A stretch of DNA of 64,000 nt from Phlegmacium glaucopus. Lineage: Eukaryota > Basidiomycota > Agaricomycetes > Agaricales > Cortinariaceae. Position 1 is the first letter of the stretch. The number at the start of each line of letters is the position of its first letter. Position numbers and translations under genes: made by a program. Shown here one piece after another: positions 1-11,420 of the stretch. Below the pieces are notes generated by a model, which searched no databases, was not told the origin of the DNA, and saw only the letters and a program-made list of their open reading frames with translations. The stretch lies in NCBI GenBank assembly GCA_015039465.1, contig MU130224.1, positions 493,492-557,491 on the forward strand, given 5' to 3'.

Positions 1-147
1 GACTCTGACCGTAGACAGTCATATGAAGATCAGTTTGTTGATAGAATGAGCTCAGAAGAATGCCAAGAGATTGTCTCGAGGTATTGTCTTAAGAGTTTGA
101 GGAAGGTCAAGAAGGAAAAGCAGGTGCAATTCTCAAGAACTAGCTAG
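1..147 (+). CDS. C-terminal end of an unknown protein, open at the window edge
   Basis: Frame 1 is open from the first base to a TAG at 145-147 and gives 48 residues rich in Lys, Arg, Glu and Ser, ending QVQFSRTS. The charged, codon-like composition looks coding, but there is no recognisable domain. The start lies outside the window. It could be the tail of a mobile-element gene, because a minisatellite and repeats follow directly. I do not recognise the family. Confidence 0.35.
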   Translation, partial: DSDRRQSYEDQFVDRMSSEECQEIVSRYCLKSLRKVKKEKQVQFSRTS

Positions 148-226
148 AGAATACAGTTGTTGTAAATACAGTATTTATACTAAAAAGATGAGTCGCATAT
201 AGTATGAGTTGTCCATGAGTAAAAGA

Positions 227-268
227 TGAGTCATATGTAAAAATAGAGATGACTCATGCAATGAGTCA
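227..268. promoter_or_regulatory. cluster of three TGASTCA bZIP motifs
   Basis: Perfect TGAGTCA, TGACTCA and TGAGTCA lie at 227-233, 250-256 and 262-268, with looser ATGAGTCG and CATGAGT copies just upstream. TGASTCA is the known binding site of Gcn4/AP-1-type bZIP factors. No gene start is visible close by, so a regulatory role is only inferred; the motif may simply be part of a local repeat. Confidence 0.3.
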
Positions 269-479
269 TATGCATGTAAGTGAAATGATGAGAAAGGCAA
301 GGTAAACATGTGTAAATGGAAATGAAGAAGAGATGTGATGCATGTGTGGGTGAAACAGTATCGTGTTCAGTGGAGTTAAAGAAAAGAAAAAGAATTGTTT
401 GTAACATGTCCTGGGATTTCCTGGGATGTCCTGGGTAGTGATGTGACACTAACAAACCACCCAAGGCTACCTAGGGCCA

Positions 480-1030
480 AAATCATTTTTCCTGATGTAA
501 TGCATTGAAATGGGTGGTAAATGGGCTGGGGTGGTAGTGATGTGTTGAAACAGGTAGCTGATGGGTTGAAACAGGTGGTTAGTGCATTGTAGTAGTTGGT
601 AATGGGTCAAAATGAGCAGTGGTGGGCCAAAACAAGTGGTGGTGGGTTGAAATGGATGGTTGGTGGGCCAAACAAGCAGTGGTGGGTCAAAACAGATGGT
701 TGGTGGGTTGAAATAGGTGGTTGGTGGGTTAAAGTGGTGGTGATGGGTTGAAATGAGTGGTAGTAGGTTGAAATGAGTGGTGATGGGTTGAGATGAGTTG
801 TTAGTGGGTTGAAGCAGGTGGTGATAGGTTAAAATAGGTGATAATGGGTGGTGGGTGGTTGTATTGGGTGGTCAATGGGTCAGAGTGGGTGGCATTGGCT
901 GAAAATGGGTGGTATTTATTGACTAAAAAAAAGGTGATATTGGACAAAAAAAAAGGGGAGGGCCATTGGCTGAAAACAGCAAGTTTTCACTGAAAAATGA
1001 GTGGGGGTGGTGAAAATGGGGGGTAGTAGG
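480..1030. repeat. degenerate GGTGGGTTGAAA minisatellite
   Basis: About 20 imperfect copies of a unit near GGTGGTGGGTTGAAACAGGTGG, period roughly 20-24 bp, run through this stretch. Copies differ by substitutions and small indels, so the array is old. No reading frame persists through it. Confidence 0.75.
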
Positions 1031-2403
1031 TGAAAACAGGGACCTAGGTTATATTAGGTGGTTAGCACTCAAAAACAGGTCATGAAAGTAGTACTTACCT
1101 CTTTGACAACCACGGATCACCATCTGTGGTCGTTATTGCTGTATTTTGATGTGAGGGGGACAGTAACATTGCCATGTTGCATGTCTGCTGTCCTGTATAT
1201 ATGGTAATTAGTATATTATATCTCAAAATAAACTAATTACTTACCTTTTGACAACCACAGATGGTTGTCATTGTTCATGGCACCCCAAGGTGAAGTGGTG
1301 GTGTGAGAGAAAACAGAGGTGAGCTCCAGTCATCACATACAGTCACATAATCACCTGCCTTGAGTCATGTGATTACCTTGTGCCCTGAACAAAATATATA
1401 ACCATGATGGGGGCACATCATTGTAATCTTTATTAATAGCTCCTGTCTGCCAACCGTCCATTGGACTCCATTGGCCCATTTCTGGTGATTGTCTGCTGGA
1501 AAGTCCATTGGTACTGTCCAGTGGACTAATTGTCTGACCACACAAGCAGCAGAACCAGCATCAGACAGTCTCTGGAATAATATACCTATTTATAACAACC
1601 AAAAATAGTGTTTTCTGGACTAGTGTCTGGTGACAGTCTGGCTGGAGAATGTGGGGGACTGTAAATACCTTACACCACATACTCAACAAAATATGATTTT
1701 GATAGCAACACAACATTGCCATCAAATGCTTGTACATTATATAAATTTTTATTTTCTGGAAAGATCAGATTTCACTCTGAAAAATTAGGTAACTCAATTC
1801 TGCTCAGATCTGGTGGGTCACAGCAAAGACCTCCTTAACTGTAGCTACTCTCTTTCTGATCGCATCAGTATTTTAGCATTTTATCAAGGGGCCACTGGGA
1901 TCAGATAAAACACCCAGGGTCAATTTTTTTTGTTAAGGACTTTCTGGACTGTAAGCAAGATATGTCTATATATGGTAATTTACATAATTATTTCAATATT
2001 ATACAATTACTTCTGGATCTGATGGCACATCAATTCAGCCATCACACCATTCCAACATATCCATACCTCTGTCAACATGGTAGAAATTATCTATTATAGT
2101 TTTACAGTATGTTAGAGCTCATATTTATTAAAATAATGATCAAACTACGATGAAAAATCAGAGGTACAATTTTTTTGGGGGGGTCTGACTGGATTATAAT
2201 AAGACAAGATTGATCTTGCTTAATCTCAATTTGCTTTAGTTCTAGGTCAGTGAAATCTAGTATATCCAGTGTCAATCTCCCAATCTTCGAGTGTATTTGA
2301 ATAATATGGTTTTCTCAAAGTATTAAGGACTATTTGTAATGGTATATTGAAGGAGGGTAATTCCAAGTCAAACGTGAACAAGACCTTTCAGTAGATAAAC
2401 AAA
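1031..2403. other. intergenic, AT-rich, with fragments of repeats
   Basis: No convincing gene. Two related segments at about 1096-1135 and 1240-1280 both carry CTTACC, a T-run, GACAACCAC and a GATGG/ATGGTTGTC continuation. At 1650-1665 TGTGGGGGACTGTAAA matches the right terminus of the foldback element at 23261-24010, but no matching left end is visible here. The rest is AT-rich without structure I can name. Confidence 0.5.
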
Positions 2404-3779
2404 TCACAGACGACCCATGTTTGGTCGAAGAAGGAAAAATACTGCCAAGATCAGTAGAAGAAGGGGATTTGCCATCATGGGGAAACTAGGAGAAGCCGCG
2501 CCAGTGGTAACTCTAAAATCTGGAGATCCGGTGGTCCTAGCAAAAAGTGTGCCTGATGTTGTGATCATAAAAGGTGAAGTCGAGGTGGACAATTGGCGAG
2601 GTGCATATTTGGATGGAACAGTGACCACAATACTGTCTAGGTCTAAAACATCGAAAACCCTCTAGTGAATACACAAAAAGGTGGAAAATAAATAAATTAG
2701 GACATACCAAAGAAAGAAGCGTTGACCCCAGCATAGTTCGTTATTGTGATAGTATGCAACGAATCATCGAGATTAGAACCCAGGTAAGCCAATGAAGGGA
2801 GTGGCTGTTCGCAAGTCTTTCCGAAAGCTCCTCCACAGCCTGACGTTGCGTTGTAGAATTGGGCAGGGTTATTATCGAGGACTATGCTGTAGATTCTGTG
2901 GCGGTTGTTTTTGTCTCCCAAAACGTAAACTGCTGACCCTAAATATTATTTGAACGGTTAACAAACGAATTTATGCACATACAGAGAATGACAAACCGTG
3001 GAAGGAGAGAGATACTGATCCTAAATCGTCATTTGTGAAAGCCGTGCCACCCCCGCTGAAATGGGATCCAGTATTGTTACTCCATGTCCCAGTATAAGTC
3101 AGTGCAGGATCAGTTTCTTCGTACGTTACATTCGAAACGGTGGCACTGACATGACAGGCAATGTCAATAGATATTTGTAGTCGAATGTTCATGCCACTTA
3201 CCCCGCTGGCGCTAATTGAATCGTTGATTGAATGTAATCGATCAGAAACGCGTCCCCTCCTTTGTCTCCAACCTCCGGCTTTGCTCCAAGGTTACGTAGA
3301 ATGATATTATGGTTTGCATAAGTCAGACTCGTCGATGAATACAGTAGGGTCGACGAATTATCAGATGATTCTCTGTAGGCACTATATTGCTGAACCTCAG
3401 AATCGATTTCAACTTCGTATGAGCCATATAAAGGACCCGTATTTCCGTATATAAACACAGCAGGACCTGAAGGAGGTGATGAAGGGTTTGAAAGGAACTC
3501 CTATCATCGATGCCAGAATTTAATTTCCTTACCAGTAATGTTGAGGCTCACGGAGGCACCTATCTCCTTTGTCTGATGATAGGTGCCTCTCCACCATTGA
3601 GAACTGCCTGCGTTGAAGCCTTTCGCAGACGGATCCGGAGAGTCCCAAACAGCTTGGTCCTCGTAACTGAGCAAGCTGTCGAAGTCGTCAATCGTCACGT
3701 TCCGGTTTACTGCTGATGGGTCCATGACTGCTGATGGGTCCATGAATGGCTGTATAGAATAAATATAACTACGAGACAT
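2404..3779 (-). CDS. membrane-anchored extracellular protein with two galactose-binding-like domains
   Basis: Five exons splice cleanly: about 3530-3779, a PAVFIYGNTG exon, a TYEETDPALTYTGTW exon, a VYVLGDKNN exon, and 2404-2642. The first half begins VTIDDFDSLLSY, the second with TVSNVTYEETDP; both are beta-rich repeats common in Agaricomycete secreted proteins of unknown ligand. A hydrophobic segment (NPLLLLILAVFFLL) sits about ten residues from the C-terminus, so the bulk should lie outside the cell. The donor and acceptor phases agree at all four junctions I checked. The N-terminus is unresolved: the only in-frame ATGs (3779 and in a duplicated 18-bp unit) give no signal peptide. A signal-like hydrophobic stretch lies upstream near 3866-3820, but it lacks an ATG and meets a stop. 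Confidence 0.75.
3709..3744. repeat. perfect 18-bp tandem duplication inside a coding exon
   Basis: ACTGCTGATGGGTCCATG occurs at 3709-3726 and again at 3727-3744 without mismatch. It is in frame and doubles the peptide MDPSAV just before the first domain of the minus-strand membrane protein. Confidence 0.9.
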
Positions 3780-4440
3780 CAGTAAAAATACCAATGAAGT
3801 AAATACGGTGTACTCACCTTCAGTCGTTGTGGAATAAAATGAGGAGAGCACAAAATAAAATACCACGTATTATAGAGAAATTTTCTAACTACGGGCAACA
3901 ACGGTTTCGGGATCTCAATGTAAATAAGATGTAAGTTAGAATCGCCGTATTTCAAGCGTATTCACATTAGACGAAACCGGTCGCTTGTCGAGGCCGGTTT
4001 CGAAGGCGGTTGTTTTTTTTGTTAGTAAACGAAAGCCTAAGGGCAAAACTCGTACAGTCAACGAAACTGAATTTTTGGCTCGCGTCACAGTCGCGAGCAT
4101 TTATTTCGTACTCCTTAGCCGTTTGCTTGTTCTCTATGGTTACGTGCCTGCCTCGTCAAAAGTCCTTGCGGCTAAGCTATCTCGACTGCCTCGTGGATAC
4201 AGGTGGGATTCAAGCTCCGAGGTTGTGAAAAAAGGATTGAAACAGATTGAAACCAACGAAACCTATCTACGATCAAAGTTGGGAAACCGGTTTTTGAGAG
4301 CGAACCACATTTGAACACCGACCTCGACCAGTTTTTGACCGAGTCTGTGACGTGACCAGATGAGTCACGTGATATTACTAATACCACGGTCTCAACGCGT
4401 CGTTGCCAGTAGACGCGCACCTCAACTGAGCTATTTATTA
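3780..4440. promoter_or_regulatory. upstream region with bZIP/E-box motifs
   Basis: This stretch lies upstream of the minus-strand membrane-protein gene and holds no gene I trust. It contains TGACGTGA at 4348-4355 and TGAGTCACGTGA at 4361-4372, overlapping AP-1-like, CRE-like and CACGTG motifs. A short inverted repeat GAAACCGG...CCGGTTTC lies near 3974-4000. Confidence 0.35.
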
Positions 4441-4988
4441 TTTAATGAGCCTGAGTGTTATATAGACGAACACAGAAAGCCATTTCAATTTGAATATGAG
4501 TATTTTCAGGTCTTCAAGGCTCCAAGCCAATGATGGCGTGAATTCTTTTTATAAATTTATATTATTACCTAGTCTACTATTATCTGGCTCTATGCGTGTG
4601 GCTCTAAGCTCCGTGGGAGCCAGCTTGCAGCGTCTGGGAAAGCCCAGGCCCTAAGCCAGTGTAAATATTATCTTCACACTGGGTCATTTGACTATATCAT
4701 CCGGCTGAAAGAAACAACTCAGCATGAGTACGTATTACTATTACCCTAGTACAAGGGCCCATGGTGTATAGTATTATTAGCTACATGACTGGTATTCACC
4801 ATTGTTACAAGTGTTACATACAACAAAATCGAGGATGAGAATAAATAAACAAGTTAGAAAGCTCAGCGTCGTGTCTACCAAAAAAAATGCGAAATCAGAT
4901 TGAGTACATACATGAGAGGGAAAGAAAGCATATGATCGTGGGGGTTGAAAGAGGTATCAGAAGTACAAATGAATAAAAAGGAAACAAG
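4441..4988. other. intergenic, nothing recognised
   Basis: AT-rich sequence between the coiled-coil gene (which ends at 4989) and the upstream region of the membrane-protein gene. I see no coding frame, repeat or RNA. Confidence 0.5.
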
Positions 4989-7900
4989 TTAACGGGTGGA
5001 AGCAACAGGTGGCATCCTCTGCTTCATCTCTGCAATCTGGGAAGGACTCAGCTTTTCCATATCTTCACAGGCTTTTGAATGCTCCGTTTGACAATGGTTG
5101 ATAAGATCCGCCCATGATGCGTTCAGTGGAAATTTCTTCGTATTAGCCCTTGCTTTTCGTCGTTCGGCTGCTGTTGCGTCAGGGTTTTGTTCTAACGATC
5201 TGATATCCAGGAACAAGTCGTCAGTCATCCTATCGTTACTTGATCGAGGAAAGTAGAAGAACTACTCACAGACAGATACGGCATACCATGACTTCCTTTT
5301 CTGTCTTGTAGAGCAAGTCCATATGATTGATCCCTAGTTTCGGATGTCGTTTCTGGGGTCGTTGAGCGGGAGGCGACGGTAGTGGAGGAGGAGTGAATTG
5401 TTGAGTGATAAAAGAGCTTGTTGGTGGGAGAGGAACGCCGTTATCTCTAAAATGCGTGTAATATGACCATCTACCGAGAGTTTTTGGATGCCCATCTTTC
5501 GCTGGTTTATTAGACAAGGGTGTCATAGGCATCTGGGTCTCCATTGGTGGCGTTACCTGTCGCCCATTTGTGGCAACCGTTTCACGTGTCTTGTCTTTTC
5601 CGGTAATATCGACGTCCTTTTGCTCCCGCCCTCGCATAATCTCGCTCTCCTCCGATTTCTCTACACCTGCACGAATTTCATCCGCTTCCGCAGAGTTGGG
5701 ACTGTGCACGATTTGGGCCGGATCCATCCGAACTTCCATCCTTCGTTCCCCCCCAGTCATACCCGATTCGTTGATCCCCACATCATGATCTTTCCCTACC
5801 TGATCGGCTTCATACGCATCTCTGTTCCTCTTCATACCTGTCCTTGAAGCCGTTGATGAAGATTTCCTCGAGCGTGCATGTGGAGAAGTTACAGTTGAGG
5901 TTGAGGTTGAGCCTCGTCGCGCTTGTCGCTGTCGCTGCCGTTGCGCTTCCACTTCAAGTTGTAGCTCTGATTCTTCTTCATCTGTAGGTCGCATCTGTTG
6001 CCCAAGAGTGTGGACATCATTCTCCAAGGGTTCCGCATCTGGTATCGCAACCGGATCTAGAGCCATCACTCGTATGTTAGTTGTAGGAGGAATGATAGAA
6101 ACATCATCATCATCATCATTGCCATCCATCTCGATGCCGACCATCTCACGACCATCAGCTTCATCAGCTTCCATTCTGGATTTGTCTCCATCATTAATGG
6201 ATACAACTTTAGCCGGAGGCGGAGGTTTAGACTGTCCCGGCGGCTCATTGATGGTGTAATGAACTTCGGCGACAACTGATGGTAATGATGGGTTCTGCGT
6301 CGAAGTTGATACCTCCAATGAAAGAGGTCGGGTGCGGCGATCATGATCGCGATGGACTATGTCGGACAACGCGGAGGCAGTTTCGACGATCATCACCTCT
6401 TCTGATTCGTGTTCACGTGTCGTATCTGGATTTTGAGGATTGCTAAACGCCGATTCCTCCAGCTACATACAAAGGGATCAGCTCGTAGATGGAAGAAAAA
6501 TAGAGGGAAAGGACGAACCGCTGTCAACGCTCGAAGTTGCTTTACGGCATCGTTGAATATCCGCTCTCTCTCCCTTTCTGCATGAAGCCGAGCCATCTCC
6601 CGGTGGTGAAGAGCGGACGGGACGGTTGTCGTTTGGGAGTTCACGTCATTTGTAGAATCCGCCTCTCTACATATACGAAAGGTTTCAGCATCAGCTTTCA
6701 CCTTCGCCAACTCCTCCTTGTATTGGAAAACACGCCCCGTAACCCTTAATAACGCCTCTCTCATCTCATCATTCTTCTTCTTCAGCTCTACGTTCTCCCG
6801 CCTCAAAACGCTATTCCCTTGGTTCAAAGCATCAATCACCGTGACCTGTTGGACATTCTCTCTCCTCAGCCGCCCATTCTCAATAGCCTTCTCCGTTAAC
6901 AAACCATTCTCTTTTCTCAGCTCTTCCATGGCCCATTCCTGATTCCTGAATTTCTCGCTGCTATTTACCAAACAGCGCATCAGATTGGCATTTTTTCGCC
7001 GTTCAGCAGCAATCAGTCGGGTGAGATCTTTTTGCATCTTGGTCACGACTTGACGGACGTTCTGAACTGTCTCAACCCAAGCATTTTCGAAGCCTAAGCG
7101 GAGAGGTTCCAAGGCTGTGTCTATCGTTTCAACAGCGGAGGTATCGATTATCGGTGGGGGCTCATCGGTGGTGGGGGGTTGAGAAAGGGGATGAGGTGGT
7201 TGGGGTGGTTGTGGTGGCCGGGACATCGATGGTGATGGAGACGTTGAGGATATGGCTGAGGTGGGGGGATTGTCACTGCGATGAGTTGGCAATGGCGGTG
7301 GACTGGAGTAGGGTCTCGAGTTAGGGTTGGTTTGACCTGGTTGAGGTGGGAGTTGCTGTGTTCCGAGCCGTTGGGGAGGACGATGAGGTTGTACGGGATA
7401 GCCAGGAGGAGGAAGGGATGACAGCGTCCTTCTTCGTCCATCAGACAAGGAAACTTTCTGCTGGTCAGGGACATGACTCGAGTCCATGGTGTATCGACGG
7501 AGTGGCGCCTGCTCTGGGTTATCTCTCAGCACCTGTGTAATTGATGGCCTCCTCTGCGTAGCGGGTGGTGAACGAATTTCAACATGTTGATGATTGGGTG
7601 GTTGATCAACCCCTCGATAGGTTGGCGGACGATGTGGGACGCTAGATAATGGAGGAAGGGTAATCACTGGCGAATTACCTGCAGAGGACGATGATCCATT
7701 GACTCGGTGCTGGGTATGGTTAAGGATAGGTGATGGATGTTGAGGAGGAGATGAAGCAGTACGACGATCATTGGGCACTTGATCTCTCATGGATCGTTGA
7801 TCTGAGGGAGAAGGATACGTAAAATTTAGTGGATTGGTGGATCGGGTTGGAAAATTGGCTTCAGTTGATGGTGGTGAAGGATATCGAGTATGGTACTCGA

Positions 7901-8349
7901 AGTGAAGAGCTGCTGAAGTTCTAAGTTTCTGAACTAACATAAGAAGACGAAACAGATGCCCTTTGATGATCAAAGCTTACTGGCAGTGTTTCATGTTGAT
8001 GCAAGGGTGTACTAGGCGACGACACGGATTGATGCATTATAGGAAATCTGTTGGGCAAACCGCTTTGTTCGGATAGCTTGACATAATTTTAGCGCTTAGA
8101 TACTAAGAATTATTTGAGGAAAGGCATACCGTAGGATCCAGGTTCTGATGACTGTGATGAGACTGACTGGATTCTTGTATCTATCCAGTGTATAAACTCA
8201 GGTTCAATTTTATAAAAATTGTTTGAAGGAAAACATACGGAGGTATGCATGTTCTGGCGAAGGTGATAGGATTCCGCTAGCTGTCTATCGTTGGATGATT
8301 GGCTTTCATTTCGAGCACCTCTTGGATTGAAGGTCATCTGAGGGTCCAT
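4989..8349 (-). CDS. long proline-rich coiled-coil protein with C-terminal CxxC...HCxxxH finger
   Basis: Minus-strand gene of about 950 residues in at least six exons. Order: a Gln/Asn/Ser-rich start (MDPQMTFNPRGA), a long Pro/Ser/Thr-rich disordered half, then a coiled coil of about 150 residues (from LEPLRLGFENAW to AKVKADAETF), an acidic, Arg-rich linker, and a conserved-looking C-terminus. A 40-nt intron (5230-5269) separates VCRICL from the last exon, which carries WADLINHCQTEH. Together these give CxxC and HCxxxH, a likely zinc site. Other supported junctions are near 6393-6470 (GTTCGT...TGTAG) and 7930-7980 (GTAAGC...TTCAG). Exon phases near 8050-8160 are not settled. I do not recognise the family; the architecture suggests a scaffold or transcription-related protein, which is inference only. 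Confidence 0.7.
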
Positions 8350-9280
8350 AGTCTTCTATCACAGATTGAAGTTCCAAAGTGGTGGTTGGTGAAAGAAAGA
8401 GTTGCATACCCTTCCGAGTTTTGTTGTCGGAACAAATCTTATAAATAGATGCGTGGAAAAGACAGCCCAAAGTTATGTAAACAACTCGAGATAAAGCTCC
8501 TTCTAGTCCCAAAAAAATAATAAATGTAAATCTCACGTAGTATAGCGTTGATCTCCGTGATTCAGAACATCAGAAGCTCATTCTCAAAGCTCAAAGTGCA
8601 AACTTTACGTTTTGCGTGCTTATGGTGCGGAGTTCTCAAGTTCAGGCGCCGTTTTAACTGCACATATTCTCACTGACCTGTCACTGGTGAGGTCCTCACC
8701 TCAGATACTTATAGGCGTACGATGGTGAAAGTCAGACGAGGACCCGTGGTAGGCGGTCGATGCCTGTATCTAGTCATTACCACGCTTGGATTGCTTACGG
8801 CATGGGGCAGCATGGCGCTGACTCAAAATTCATTAATTTTATATTATATATTTGATCGGGGGGTCTTCGTGGTCCTGCTATGTACCAATTCGACTGAGAA
8901 TTATTTATTATATGCAGAGAGACAAGCGCACACCTCGTTTACTAATACTATTCGGTCCGAAAAACACGAAAGGCTATTTTGGGACAAGATAATACTACTT
9001 ATGTAGTCCTTAGCGGTTGCTCGCTGCTTTAAATTTGAGGCGAGGCACAAATCGGAAATAGCATGCGAAATAAGATATTCTAGGTCCCATTCCGTTTGTA
9101 ACTCTTTGTAACTCCACAAGTTTTGGAATATTGCAGACAAGCCGCACACGAAACCAACCCGAAAATGGCAAATATGGTGGGAAGAAATATAATATGCCGA
9201 TCTGTGCTGATCCGCAAGATAGTCTTTCCTCCCCGTTACATACGGCAGCCATCTGGAATTTGAAATTATTCAAGTTCGAC

Positions 9281-9551
9281 TGCATGCCATCAGTGCGAGA
9301 TGGAATGAGAAAATTAATGACATTGGCCTCAGACTATGCTAGCCACACTCACGGCCCTTTCAAAACGAATCTGCTATGTTCGACGTGCGTGGATGCAAAT
9401 AACGTTTCCGGGGCTGCATGCCATCAGTGGCGAGATGGAATAAAGAAATAAATGGCATTGGCCTCAGCGGCTATGCCATATTCGCGGACTTTTCAAAACA
9501 AGTGCAAGAGTATATTCGACGTGCGTGAGTGCAAATCGCATTCCGAGACAG
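9281..9551. repeat. two-copy tandem repeat, unit about 134 bp
   Basis: TGCATGCCATCAGTG at 9281 recurs at 9415, followed in both copies by CGAGATGGAAT, a run of As, ATTGGCCTCAG, a CTATGC segment, TTTCAAAAC and TTCGACGTGCGT. The copies differ by scattered substitutions and short indels, so the duplication is not recent. Confidence 0.75.
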
Positions 9552-9690
9552 CTACAATGATTTATGTGAAAAAGTCGCCACTAGTGCACTAGTACTTACG
9601 AGCGCTATAGATTTTCCCAAATTTGGTCCAGCCCCGCCAAGTCTGTAAAGTTGAATTAAAAAAATAGTCTCATTTACTTTTTTTAGATAA

Positions 9691-9975
9691 TTATAAACGG
9701 CATATAAATAGGTACATAACCAGCGGATTGTCGCGTCTGCGATACCATGCGCGTATAGTTGAGTTCCACCGTTCCAGACACCTGGAGCCCATAGTTGTTT
9801 CTATTTCTTGACCGTTTGCGTCGGAGATGGCTGGTGATCCGGAGACGACTTGGCTTGATATGCCATGCCATGACGTTATCCATTCTTGACCAAATTGATT
9901 TCGAAAAATGCAATGAGGCTCACTAGGGATATATTTGGTATAGCGGTCATCCTCACCGAGACGTGTCCTTCCCAC
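9691..9975 (-). other. weak minus-strand open stretch, possible gene fragment
   Basis: A 94-residue open frame containing YIPSEPHCIFRNQFGQEW has plausible composition but no family I recognise, no clear start and no obvious neighbouring exon. It may be a decayed gene or chance. Confidence 0.15.
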
Positions 9976-9989
9976 CAGGCCAAACGCAT

Positions 9990-10500
9990 CGGTTTCACAT
10001 TTGTAAATAGCTTAGATGCACAGTCCGTGATAAGGTTAAATTGCATTTACATATGACGGTCATCATCCTAATGAGTAAGAGTGATCAGACTTCTATGTAG
10101 GCTAATATCGCGTTAGACAGAGCCTTTGGTAAAAGTCTCCAGATTTGGCAGTATCTAAGGGAGCATAGATGGTCTATATAAGTTCAAGTGTACCGTATAC
10201 GCAGTGGGTGATATCACTATAAATGGAGTTAAATATGCAGTGTTCTTCCCAGAAGGCTATATCGTTTCACATTTGTAAGTAGCTTAGGTGCAGTCCAACA
10301 TAATTTTTTTGCCTTACAGATTGGATTTAGAAATAAGTAAATAAAAATGATGGTCATCCTTCATTCTAATGAGTAAGATTAATCGGACTTCAAAAATATG
10401 TAAGATAACATCACTACATAGAACCGAATTTAATAAAAGTCTCCAGATTTGGAGATAGCATGGATGGTCTATATAAGTTCAAGTGTACATACGCAGTGGG
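9990..10500. repeat. two-copy repeat of about 220-240 bp, each with a TATA-like box
   Basis: Copy 1 (about 9990-10209) and copy 2 (about 10262-10500) share GTTTCACATTTGTAA, TAGCTTAG, ATGGTCATC, CTAATGAGTAAGA, AAAAGTCTCCAGATTTGG and GATGGTCTATATAAGTTCAAG, then an ACGCAGTGGG box. The TCTATATAAG element sits at the same place in each copy. The copies differ by substitutions and an insertion in copy 2. Confidence 0.8.
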
Positions 10501-11174
10501 AGTTGAATAAAGTAAAAGAACGGAAACTGCTAAGAGGGTACAGGTGAGTCAGCGACTCTCTGGAAAGATAGACCATCAAAGTCCTTCAAAGTTCAATTGT
10601 AGCTATTCGATGCAAAATCCTCAGAAAGACACCCGAATCAAAGATGGGATGGGAAGTCGCAGTGACAACTGTATAAAACTTCTTATTCTCGTGTTCATGC
10701 AATGTTCATTTTGCGCCACCGGAGTTGCATGAGAACCAATAGGCATGAGAAGTAATATATCGATGTCAACAATGGCCCATGGGGACGAAAACCCGACACG
10801 CTACATCGTGGAATACCTCATGTACTCTGAGAAGGGGGTAGGCATGCCGTTGATCCCACACCTGTGACGACCAAAAAACACATGAAGTTCTAGTGTCAGG
10901 CCATTTTGCTCTAGTCTTTACTGATTTGACATCCAGTGGTCATATCTTGAGCATGAGTTACTCTTGGCGATGGATTGATGATAACACCCATCAAAGAACC
11001 GATACTGCGCATAGAATGATCAGTTTGTGAGAACAATTAGTGTGGCGTAACATACCAATGATAAGACGTAGGTAATCGACAGACAAGATTTGATTATCAT
11101 TAAATCAGCTGGTAAAGGTGACCTTCAATGTATTGAAAATCAGAACCTAGCTACGTAGATGATGATAACACGTT

Positions 11175-11420
11175 TCAAGAAGTGATCGGCTCATTTCTCA
11201 TACCGATTGATATCAGATAAATTTCTGGAATTGTTTGTTGCCCTCGATGGATCCGGAGGAAGATAGTTGAGATATATATATTGGGGTTGAAACGTTGAGG
11301 AACTGAGGCGTAGGCTCTAAATTTAACTGGTGACATCGATGATCCTGATTGAATAGCGCGCAAAGGTCCGAAGGCCTTCCATTCAACAACGACACCAGCA
11401 TCTAGTCCAATTTCGACGTC
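11175..11420 (-). other. minus-strand open frame, possible 3' exon of a decayed gene
   Basis: The frame reads through VDVEIGLDAGVVVEW and VKFRAYASVPQRF to a stop at 11175. Composition is coding-like over about 80 residues, but there is no ATG at its beginning and no recognisable domain, and I could not link it to another exon. Confidence 0.25.

Noticed and set aside
2417..2665. Plus-strand 82-residue open frame starting MFGRRRKNTAK
   Set aside because: It is the antisense of the last exon of the membrane-protein gene, which has a better splice pattern and a transmembrane segment.
3985..4314. Plus-strand 109-residue open frame in the upstream region
   Set aside because: It has no recognisable domain, overlaps other equally long frames, and lies in a likely promoter.
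5488..6259. Plus-strand open frames inside the coiled-coil gene
   Set aside because: Shadows of the minus-strand gene.
8722..9006. Plus-strand 94-residue open frame
   Set aside because: Composition is not convincing, no exon partners, AT-rich context.
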